From Pseudomonadota bacterium (GTDB taxonomy: Bacteria; Desulfobacterota; Syntrophia; Syntrophales; JADFWA01), in the NCBI GenBank assembly GCA_030596145.1, contig JAUVKS010000072.1, forward strand, positions 1-8,059: a stretch of 8,059 nt of DNA, read 5' to 3'. Positions within the stretch are counted from its first letter, which is position 1; every line of letters starts with the position of its first letter. The position numbers and the translations under genes were made by a program. Below, one piece after another: positions 1-5,605 of this stretch. A model generated the notes under the pieces. That model did no database searches. It saw nothing but the letters and a program-made list of their open reading frames with translations, and was not told the origin of the DNA.

Positions 1-130
1 CCTGGAACTCGTTGATGGTGCGGATGAGATACTGGCTGTCCCGGCCGCGCAGCGCTCCCCCGGGAAGGTTCACGTTGCTGACGCCCACGACCTGCCGGAT
101 CCGGTCGATCGTAATACCCAGGGCAGCCAT
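1..130 (-). pseudogene. RND efflux permease fragment, 5' end missing
   Basis: Minus-strand translation gives MAALGITIDRIRQ followed by VSNVNLPGGALRGRDSQYL and IRTINEF, running off the left edge. The NVNLPGG segment followed by YL(I/V)RT-NEF is characteristic of the first periplasmic porter subdomain of RND (HAE1/AcrB-like) inner-membrane efflux permeases, at about residues 180-240 of a roughly 1,000-residue protein. The 180 or so residues that should precede it, including TM1, are absent: upstream in this frame are only about 17 codons with no RND character, then a stop. The methionine at 128-130 is therefore almost certainly not a true start. GC falls from about 65% within the fragment to about 35% just upstream of it, consistent with a deletion or insertion junction. 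Family call is good; whether the rest of the gene survives to the left cannot be seen. Confidence 0.6.
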
Positions 131-290
131 TCCAGTTTGTCTTTCATGAAGAGTTCTTAATATTCTTTTGTCAAAGAACAATTATGTTACAAAGTTACTA
201 AACTATTATGACACAGTCTCCTTGTTGCGGGGAGCTTCAATTCCGGTAAATTCCTTATGTAGTTAGCCGGATTTCTTTGTCAAGTATAGC
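131..290. other. AT-rich gap between RND fragment and DUF3795 gene
   Basis: About 160 bases at roughly 35% GC with no open reading frame resembling a protein family on either strand. A TTGACA hexamer occurs on the minus strand at 278-283 but has no convincing -10 partner. I see no intrinsic terminator for the DUF3795 gene, which ends at 291. Confidence 0.4.
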
Positions 291-812
291 TCAGAGTGAT
301 CCATCCAATTCATCGGCTACTAATTTTCCGCAGCTTCTGCAACGTTGCGCACCTCTGAAAACCGGGTTGCCGCACGAAGAACAGTGATAGCGTTTACACT
401 CTGCCCGGGCCCACTCTACGCTGCCCTCCTCATCACCGTGCTCAGCTACTTTAGCTCGCCATACAGGAATCGCCCTCTTCATTACTCTTACACCAGTGGC
501 AAAACCGAAATTTTCTATCATACTGCATGGCCATTCCTCACATTGATGACAAGAGTAGTATCCTTTTGATTTTACGCAATCTCTTATCTTGCATGTCTTG
601 CAAAAACTATAAAGCTTTTTCGGTGGATCAGACTGCATACACCCTAAACATTCTGTTTCTTCGGGTTTTGTTCCATAGAGATTCCCCATAATCGCCTTGA
701 ATTTTTCATTCCCGTCCCTCGTCGCAATGTAAACCCCACATGCACCACAGTATAATCCACATGGTGCCATCAAATTCTTGTTCCTGATTTCTTCTTCGGT
801 CCATCCTCCCAT
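291..812 (-). CDS. DUF3795 cysteine-rich protein with C-terminal zinc ribbon
   Basis: A 173-residue soluble protein that is very rich in cysteine. The N-terminal two thirds match DUF3795: the opening APCGLYCGACGVY (C18, C22, C25), then CLGC (C55, C58), CKTCKIRDC (C71, C74, C79) and CHQCEEWPC (C88, C91, C96). The family has no established function; the spacing implies binding of zinc or possibly Fe-S clusters. The tail adds a second module, CSSC (144-147) and CRSC (158-161) separated by 10 residues, a classic zinc-ribbon knuckle pair. The chosen start has AGAGG 7 bases upstream; an internal Met15 just before APCGLYC is a weaker alternative without a clear ribosome binding site. No membrane segments or signal peptide are visible. 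Transcribed alone, away from the central operon. Family call is confident; function is unknown. Confidence 0.85.
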   Translation of the reverse strand: MGGWTEEEIRNKNLMAPCGLYCGACGVYIATRDGNEKFKAIMGNLYGTKPEETECLGCMQSDPPKKLYSFCKTCKIRDCVKSKGYYSCHQCEEWPCSMIENFGFATGVRVMKRAIPVWRAKVAEHGDEEGSVEWARAECKRYHCSSCGNPVFRGAQRCRSCGKLVADELDGSL

Positions 813-874
813 TTTTTTGCCTCTTTATTTTTTATCTTCAATGTCACATATAGAAGCCACAATCAACTCCCGAC

Positions 875-890
875 TCGACCATATGGTCGA
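875..890. promoter_or_regulatory. Perfect 16-bp palindrome upstream of the DUF3795 gene
   Basis: TCGACCATATGGTCGA is fully self-complementary. It lies about 60 bases upstream of the DUF3795 start codon and directly after the stop of the membrane-protein remnant. The geometry fits a dimeric-repressor operator. I could not place a convincing sigma70 promoter beside it, so the role is inferred from symmetry alone. Confidence 0.3.
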
Positions 891-1043
891 TTACTTTCCC
901 TGATATTCCTTTTTGGTCCATGCGATGAATATTTTACTGTAGTGCCATTCAAAGAAGTGCATGTCAGGCCCGGCCGAGCGAAGAATTACCTCTGACAAAA
1001 GGTAGAGCAGGAACGACACCACAGCCGATGCTATGCGGGGATT
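891..1043 (-). pseudogene. C-terminal remnant of a small membrane protein (unrecognised)
   Basis: An open minus-strand stretch of 50 codons ends in TAA and is preceded in frame by TGA with no ATG before it. The translation includes a hydrophobic segment, SAVVSFLLYLLSEVILRSAG, followed by an aromatic and basic tail, FFEWHYSKIFIAWTKKEYQGK split around HYSK, so it resembles one transmembrane helix plus a cytoplasmic end. GTG codons inside the hydrophobic stretch could in principle initiate, but no Shine-Dalgarno sequence precedes them. I do not recognise the family. It lies among other gene fragments on the same strand, so decay is more likely than an intact small gene. Confidence 0.3.
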
Positions 1044-1048
1044 TCAGG

Positions 1049-1189
1049 TTATTGGCTTAGTTTTGAATTGGCAAGCCGATTCAAGCTGACTCCAGATTCT
1101 GATGCTTTAATTGCAAGGTTTCTATGAATTTCTGGAGGTACACGCACCATAAATTTATCGCTATTATGAAGATGTGACCCAATCGCCTT
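1049..1189 (-). pseudogene. HicB-like antitoxin C-terminal remnant (ribbon-helix-helix)
   Basis: The minus strand encodes NSDKFMVRVPPEIHRNLAI followed by KASESGVSLNRLANSKLS and a stop. The pattern (K/G)F-VR-P-LH-LA--A---GVSLN----KLS is the C-terminal ribbon-helix-helix DNA-binding module of HicB-family antitoxins. An intact HicB carries about 70-90 further N-terminal residues with an RNase H-like fold; here an in-frame TGA at 1190-1192 sits 13 codons before the Met, and no HicB N-terminus or HicA toxin is recognisable in any frame upstream. Starting from Met at 1148-1150 would give only 33 residues. It is read as a decayed toxin-antitoxin locus. A free-standing mini-RHH protein is less likely because no ribosome binding site is evident. 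Confidence 0.5.
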
Positions 1190-1358
1190 TCAAAATTTTC
1201 AATTTATTTCCTTGATTTCTCAGAAAATATACACCATAGTCGTTCTTTGGGCAAATGAATATAGCTATTTAAAATCTAAAAAGGCTCAATCCTTCCTACA
1301 AAGGCTTTGTTCATCTAAGTTTTTATGTCGGCTACGCGACGTAAGAATTCTTGAGTCG

Positions 1359-1472
1359 TCAGACCCAAAAAAGCAGTAACTCTCTCCGCCTTGAAAGGCG
1401 GGGCATCTTGAAAAGCTCGGGAAAGAATGCAATCTCCCTTACCCCCGCGCCGCATTCATCCCCGCCACAAAT
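1359..1472 (-). pseudogene. Probable TnpB (IS200/IS605 OrfB) C-terminal remnant
   Basis: An open minus-strand stretch of 37 codons begins after TAG and reads ICGGDECGAGVREIAF, then ends shortly after. TnpB proteins commonly end with a CG(D/E)-rich segment of this kind after the last zinc-finger cysteines. The DNA of the same stretch contains a GC-rich hairpin (1386-1401), and IS200/IS605 right ends and omega-RNA 3' ends often place such a hairpin just at or after the tnpB stop. No RuvC motifs, left end or TnpA are visible, so only a scar would remain. The call rests on a short match plus the hairpin and is tentative. Confidence 0.35.
1386..1401. repeat. GC-rich hairpin, candidate IS200/IS605 right-end structure
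   Basis: CCGCCT-TGAA-AGGCGG forms a perfect 6-bp stem with a tetraloop. On the minus strand it reads as a GCCCCGCCTTTCAAGGCGG-type element following TnpB-like coding sequence, resembling the subterminal hairpins recognised by Y1 transposases. It is not followed by a T-run on either strand, so an intrinsic terminator is unlikely. Confidence 0.35.
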
Positions 1473-1481
1473 CTACGGAAT

Positions 1482-1490
1482 TGCTATAAT
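1482..1490 (+). promoter_or_regulatory. Extended -10 promoter of the four-gene operon
   Basis: TGCTATAAT contains a perfect -10 hexamer (TATAAT, 1485-1490) preceded by the extended-10 TGn dinucleotide. No good -35 hexamer lies 16-18 bases upstream (that region reads CCGCCA), which is typical of extended-10 promoters. Transcription would start near 1497, giving a leader of about 65 bases before the first start codon. It lies immediately upstream of the first gene and is the only strong promoter-like sequence I see for the operon. Confidence 0.55.
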
Positions 1491-1512
1491 GTGAATTGGT
1501 ATTGTTCGTGAT

Positions 1513-1528
1513 TTTGTCATATGACAAA
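1513..1528. promoter_or_regulatory. 16-bp palindromic operator candidate in the operon leader
   Basis: TTTGTCATATGACAAA is perfectly self-complementary. It starts about 16 bases after the predicted transcription start and ends 33 bases before the first start codon, a good position for a roadblock-type repressor such as a GntR- or MarR-like dimer. No regulator gene is encoded next to the operon in this window, so the cognate protein would act from elsewhere. Confidence 0.45.
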
Positions 1529-1561
1529 GGAAATTGGTGAAGTCTGCTATCAAATGGAAAA

Positions 1562-2668
1562 ATGGTTAAAGTGAGGAAAGAAAAGTTTGCTGTAATTGGT
1601 GCAGGTTCAGGCGGCCTGGCTGTAGCAGGTCACCTTGCATCTATAGGTCATGATGTAACGCTATACAACAGATCAAATAACAGGATTGAAGTCTTTAAAA
1701 CAAGAAAGCATATTGTCTTAGATGGAATTAAAAATGTATCGGGAAGATTGTCTTATGCAGGCACCGATCTTTACAGGGCAATCCATGACAGAGATGTTAT
1801 CATGGTTGTTATTACGGCAGACGGACACGGAGAAATCGCAAAAAAGTTGGCACCCTGCTTAAAGGATGGTCAAATAATTCTGCTCATTCCGGGAAGGACT
1901 TGCGGCGCATTGGAGGTGGAAAATGCCCTCAAAATGTCAGGATGCCGAGCCAACGTGATTGTCGCAGAAGCCAGCTCGCTTTTTTATGCCGTAAGAACAA
2001 CTACTCCGGGTACAGCAAGCATAAAAGGGATAAAAAAGGCAGTATCTGTATCGGCGTTGCATGCTGTCGATACTAAATATGTAATTGATAAAGTTTACAA
2101 CAGTTATCCTCAAATTACGGCTTCGGACTCATTTCTGAAGACAAGCTTCGGAAATATAGGTGCAGTATTTCATCCTGCCATAATGTTGTCAAACAAGAAG
2201 AGAATTTTAGCAAAAGAACCCTTCTTTTTCTACACCGAGGGCGTAACAAGAATAATTGCTGATTTTATTGAAAAAGTTGACTTCGAAGCCAGGAATGTGG
2301 CCAAAGCGCTTGGAGTTGACGTTCTGTCTGTAAAAGATTGGCTCGCATCAACATATAGCCTGAAGCCAACAGATGTTTATAACATGATAAGATCAAATCC
2401 TATATACAAGGAAATTGAGGCACCGACCACTTTAAATCATAGATACCTGTGGGAAGATATCCCAACCGGGCTGGTCCCCATCTCTTCATTCGGGAAGATA
2501 CTTGGTGTTGATACTCAATCTATAGATTACCTGATTGATGAGGGAAGCGATTTGTTAAAAAGAGACTTCCGGGCAGAGGGGAGAACTCCGGCAAAACTGG
2601 GGCTTACTGATGAAAATATCTTGTCTGATATTGAGGAAATTATAGGAGCAAAGAACAGATCATGGTAA
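1562..2668 (+). CDS. Octopine/nopaline (opine) dehydrogenase family protein
   Basis: A 368-residue soluble NAD(P)-dependent oxidoreductase. The N-terminal Rossmann domain carries the dinucleotide motif GAGSGG (13-18) in AVIGAGSGGLAVAGHLA, and PGRTCGALE (110-118) matches the family's PGRTGGALE loop. The C-terminal octopine-dehydrogenase domain has GNIGAVFHPAIMLSN with the likely catalytic His204, and RYLWEDIPTGLVP with the likely partner Asp299; opine dehydrogenases use such a His-Asp pair. Members reductively join the amino group of an amino acid to an alpha-keto acid, or run the reverse oxidation, giving N-(carboxyalkyl)amino acids. Length is normal for the family (about 360-400). The ATG lacks a strong Shine-Dalgarno sequence (only GGAA very close by); no better in-frame start exists because TGA lies at 1538-1540. 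It is the first gene of the operon and overlaps the next by 7 bases. Family is confident; substrates are unknown. Confidence 0.85.
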   Translation: MVKVRKEKFAVIGAGSGGLAVAGHLASIGHDVTLYNRSNNRIEVFKTRKHIVLDGIKNVSGRLSYAGTDLYRAIHDRDVIMVVITADGHGEIAKKLAPCLKDGQIILLIPGRTCGALEVENALKMSGCRANVIVAEASSLFYAVRTTTPGTASIKGIKKAVSVSALHAVDTKYVIDKVYNSYPQITASDSFLKTSFGNIGAVFHPAIMLSNKKRILAKEPFFFYTEGVTRIIADFIEKVDFEARNVAKALGVDVLSVKDWLASTYSLKPTDVYNMIRSNPIYKEIEAPTTLNHRYLWEDIPTGLVPISSFGKILGVDTQSIDYLIDEGSDLLKRDFRAEGRTPAKLGLTDENILSDIEEIIGAKNRSW

Positions 2669-4650
2669 AAAAAACACCACTTAATGATACTGTCGGTCTG
2701 GTAAAAACAGTGTTGGATGTCCATACACTCGGGATAGCAACAATTGGTGAATTATTACAACAATGCGGGTTTAATACAGTGATATCCGATACGACCATTT
2801 CAAAAGCTTTTTCCAATTCCCGGAAAGCTGACAATGCATCACTAATTAAAAGATGGATCATTGATAATAATATCTCCCTTCTGGGATTCAGCTACAGACT
2901 GAATCCGGAGGACGCCGTTTTGCTTTTCAGACAGCTTATGTACCAACTGGAAAACAAAGGACTTCTAAAAAAGGATGGCGGTCCGCTCAAAAGAGTCTGT
3001 TTTGCCGGACTCCCTGAAGCCTGTGACAGGATAAAATGTGTTTATAAAAACAATGTCGGAGTTTTTTACGGTGACGAAACACATCTTGAGAGTCTGGAAA
3101 TTTTTGGCATTGATCTTTCTGTGGCCCCACCAGATATCGTAGAAAGACATCCATATGACATTGCTCTAAGAGATTTTGGGAAAGAGATTATTCAAAAAGC
3201 TGATTATATAAACATGAAACCTGTTGACAGGCATAGAGCAAAAAATTTCGGAACAAAGAAAGAAAAATTAACAGACAGAATAAATCATGGCAGAGAAAAT
3301 GATCTCCCTCCCTTAATAAGATCACATGCCGGCCCTTACCTTGAGGACAGAAAAAAGGCGGTAGAACTATTTACAGACTGGTCCCGGCAGCTTGCCGAAA
3401 GGGGATTTCTGGATGTGCTGTCCATAGGAACTTCTCAACTGACACAGGAAAGGTTTGGAGAAAACTGGGATGACCTGCCCAACGGAGGTGGTGTACCCAT
3501 GAATTCACCTGAAGAATACAGAACCATATATAACGTGTCCAGGCCCATGCTTATAAGGACTTACGCAGGAACGAAAAATATAAAAGAACTTGCGGGAATG
3601 TATGAAGATACAATTAATATTGCATGGCATGCTTTGTCTTTGTGGTGGTTTTCCCGGATTGACGGCAGGGGACAGAACAAACTGCTCCACAACCTGGAAG
3701 AACATTTTGATACAATCAAATACATCGCAGCCACAGGAAAACCCTATGAATCCAATGTCTCACATCAGTTCTCTTTCAGATCAGCTGATGATATAACTTA
3801 TATTGTATCAGTAGTTCTGGCAGCCAGAGCCGCAAAAAAAATGGGAATAAATGATTTCATCCTCCAGATTATGCTGAATGACCCGAAACACACATGGGGC
3901 ATCAATGATCTGGCAAAAGCAAGGGCCACTCTCAGGCTTGTAAGAAACCTTGAAGACAGCAATTTCAGGGTATACCTTCAGACACGTGCCGGTTTGGACT
4001 ATTTTTCCCATGAACCGGAAAAAGCAAAGATTCAACTTGCTGCGGTTACCGCGCTTATGGATGATATTGAACCTCTTAATATAAACAGCCCCGATATCAT
4101 ACATGTGGTAAGTTATGCTGAAGGCAGCAATTTAGCTACCCCGGAGATTATAGAAGAAAGCATAAAAATTGCAAATCATTCACTTGATTCTTACAGGACT
4201 TTAAAGAAAAACAATCGTGTAGATGATATGTCAACGCATTCGGAAGTAGAAGAAAGAATGTATTTTCTCTTGAAAGAAGCCGCCGTTGTGTTGTCCGCGA
4301 TTGAGGATTGCATTTCCGATCCATATACACCTCAAGGGTTTTACACCATTTTTAAAATGGGATTTCTTCCGGTGCCGCAATTAATGTATTGCAGGGAAGA
4401 ATTCCCTGAAGCAGTCAGGTGGCAGACAAAAATCGGAAACGGCAGAGTTGACGTTTATTGCGATGAAAAGATAATATCTGCAACCGAAAGAATGAGATTT
4501 ATAAAGGAAAATTTGACGGTCTCGCAAAAAGTCCGAATCCCTGCCGCTTTGTCAATATTGGTTGACAGAAGTGTAGTATCAACCGAAGAAAGAACAGAAT
4601 TCATAAAAGAGGAGTTTTATGAAAAAAATCAGAATTGGTCTGTTGAATAA
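2662..4650 (+). CDS. Cobalamin-dependent mutase, fused B12 domain plus glutamate-mutase-E-like barrel
   Basis: A 662-residue protein with two parts. Residues 1-160 look like a B12-binding Rossmann domain: the signature D-x-H-x-x-G is D19-V-H21-T-L-G24, in which the His replaces dimethylbenzimidazole as the cobalt ligand. It is followed by GFSYRL (75-80, the S-x-L position) and VCFAGLPEA (112-120, near the usual GG motif). Residues about 215-600 resemble the TIM barrel of methylaspartate (glutamate) mutase subunit E: LIRTYAGT (297-304) aligns with its QARHGTPD, TSQLTQERF (257-265) with its TRQNRY, and the terminal KEAAVVLSAIEDC to RWQTKIGNG region with its end. Radical carbon-skeleton rearrangement of an amino acid is inferred. 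Classical glutamate mutase is split (MutS + MutE); here the B12 domain is fused at the N-terminus. No MutL-like reactivase or methylaspartase is nearby. AGGAG lies 13 bases before the start; translation is coupled by overlap at both ends. B12 domain likely; substrate unknown. Confidence 0.75.
   Translation: MVKKTPLNDTVGLVKTVLDVHTLGIATIGELLQQCGFNTVISDTTISKAFSNSRKADNASLIKRWIIDNNISLLGFSYRLNPEDAVLLFRQLMYQLENKGLLKKDGGPLKRVCFAGLPEACDRIKCVYKNNVGVFYGDETHLESLEIFGIDLSVAPPDIVERHPYDIALRDFGKEIIQKADYINMKPVDRHRAKNFGTKKEKLTDRINHGRENDLPPLIRSHAGPYLEDRKKAVELFTDWSRQLAERGFLDVLSIGTSQLTQERFGENWDDLPNGGGVPMNSPEEYRTIYNVSRPMLIRTYAGTKNIKELAGMYEDTINIAWHALSLWWFSRIDGRGQNKLLHNLEEHFDTIKYIAATGKPYESNVSHQFSFRSADDITYIVSVVLAARAAKKMGINDFILQIMLNDPKHTWGINDLAKARATLRLVRNLEDSNFRVYLQTRAGLDYFSHEPEKAKIQLAAVTALMDDIEPLNINSPDIIHVVSYAEGSNLATPEIIEESIKIANHSLDSYRTLKKNNRVDDMSTHSEVEERMYFLLKEAAVVLSAIEDCISDPYTPQGFYTIFKMGFLPVPQLMYCREEFPEAVRWQTKIGNGRVDVYCDEKIISATERMRFIKENLTVSQKVRIPAALSILVDRSVVSTEERTEFIKEEFYEKNQNWSVE
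4607..4614 (+). promoter_or_regulatory. Strong internal ribosome binding site for the ATP-grasp gene
   Basis: AAGAGGAG lies four bases before the ATG at 4619, inside the 3' end of the mutase gene. It decides the ATP-grasp start despite the 32-base overlap and suggests that this gene is translated more strongly than its neighbours. Confidence 0.7.
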
Positions 4651-5605
4651 AAAGAGGGGAAACTTTAAATTACAGGAAAAGTTTGCCGGTTCCAAAAAAG
4701 TTATTGATGAAACACATAAGGAAGTTGAGCACCATCAGACAGCTTTGCTCAAGAGCGGATATGAGGTCTGTACAATTAACTGGGGGCCAAATTTTATTAG
4801 TGATTTAAAAGAAGCAGATATTGATCTTGTATTCAATGTTTCAAGTATGGCTGAAGCAGCAATACTTGAAGAGATTGAATTACCGTTTGTTGGTTCCGAC
4901 ACATCTGCGATAGCAGTCGCAACCGACAAATCACTGGCTAAAAATATCTGGAAGGCGGCAGGTTTGCCAACTTCACCATTTCATGTGGCAACAACGGAAG
5001 CTGACTGTCTTCTTTTTAACGAGAATCCACCATTTGAATATCCTCTTTTTATAAAACCTGTAGCAGGCAGGGGGAGTGCGGGGATAGATGAAAAATCTGT
5101 TATTGAAAGCTATGACCAGCTTGTAAAAGGCGTAGAGGAAAGATATGAGACTATAAAGCAACCTGTTTTAATCGAGAAATTCCTCATAGGGAGGGAGATA
5201 ACACTCGGGGTTATCGGAAACGGAGATAATATAAGGGCGCTTCCGCCTCTGGAGATTGTTTACGGCAGCAATGACCGATTCCTGACTTTCGAGAAAAAAG
5301 AGCTGGATAATGATAGTTATTATTGTCCGGCGAGATTGGCAAAAGATGAAGCAGGTGAAATTCAATCGCTGGCAATAGAGGCTTATAAAGCAATAGGACT
5401 CAAAGATTACGGAAGAATAGATATCATTTTAACAGAAGACGGGTCATTTCTACTTGAAGGCAACTCATTCGCCGGTCTCATGTGTACACCAAAAGAAAAA
5501 CCTCACAGTTATATGGGATTTATGGCAGTTGCCGAAGGAAAAGACGGTAAGCAGTTGATTGATGAAATTGTTACAGCCGCAATAAAAAGATATGAACTGA
5601 TATGA
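4619..5605 (+). CDS. D-Ala-D-Ala-ligase-type ATP-grasp ligase
   Basis: A 328-residue ATP-grasp enzyme of the Ddl superfamily, expected to form an amide bond by acyl-phosphate activation. Visible landmarks are LPFVGSDTSAIAVATDKSLAK (split at 88-107, with ATP-binding Lys104), PLFIKPVAGRGSAGI (142-156, Lys146 and glycine-rich loop), LIEKFLIGREITLGVIG (184-200), YYCPARL (234-240, compare FCPAGL in Ddl), DYGRIDI (263-269), and the metal-binding LEGNSF (E280, N282; Ddl has E-x-N). The N-terminus lacks the GG-S-EHE-S motif by which true Ddl enzymes hold the first D-alanine, and the usual PGMT-HS-(L/F)-P loop is replaced by AGLMCTPKEKPHSYMG. It is therefore unlikely to be the cell-wall Ddl and probably joins other amino acids. 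The start is fixed by AAGAGGAG. It overlaps the mutase by 32 bases and the racemase by 4. Confidence 0.82.
   Translation: MKKIRIGLLNKKRGNFKLQEKFAGSKKVIDETHKEVEHHQTALLKSGYEVCTINWGPNFISDLKEADIDLVFNVSSMAEAAILEEIELPFVGSDTSAIAVATDKSLAKNIWKAAGLPTSPFHVATTEADCLLFNENPPFEYPLFIKPVAGRGSAGIDEKSVIESYDQLVKGVEERYETIKQPVLIEKFLIGREITLGVIGNGDNIRALPPLEIVYGSNDRFLTFEKKELDNDSYYCPARLAKDEAGEIQSLAIEAYKAIGLKDYGRIDIILTEDGSFLLEGNSFAGLMCTPKEKPHSYMGFMAVAEGKDGKQLIDEIVTAAIKRYELI

Larger units (their letters stand above)
813..1484. other. Gene-remnant region between the DUF3795 gene and the central operon
   Basis: About 670 bases with no intact gene. All coding traces are on the minus strand and are listed separately: a membrane-protein tail, a HicB-like C-terminus and a TnpB-like C-terminus. 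The part around 1193-1358 is AT-rich and shows no recognisable homology in any frame. The pattern looks like a hotspot where small mobile or accessory genes have landed and decayed. Confidence 0.45.

Noticed and set aside
345..569. Plus-strand open frame opposite the DUF3795 gene
   Set aside because: Antisense shadow of a well-supported cysteine-rich gene; no ribosome binding site or homology.
3834..3841. A8 run in the mutase gene as a programmed slippage site
   Set aside because: Encodes Ala-Lys-Lys in a frame that stays coherent on both sides, with no downstream structure or alternative frame of useful length.
2662..4650. Assignment of the mutase as ornithine aminomutase (OraE) because of the Orr-type racemase nearby
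   Set aside because: OraE has the opposite domain order (barrel first, Rossmann last) and a small OraS partner; here the B12 motif is at the N-terminus and the barrel segments look like glutamate mutase E.
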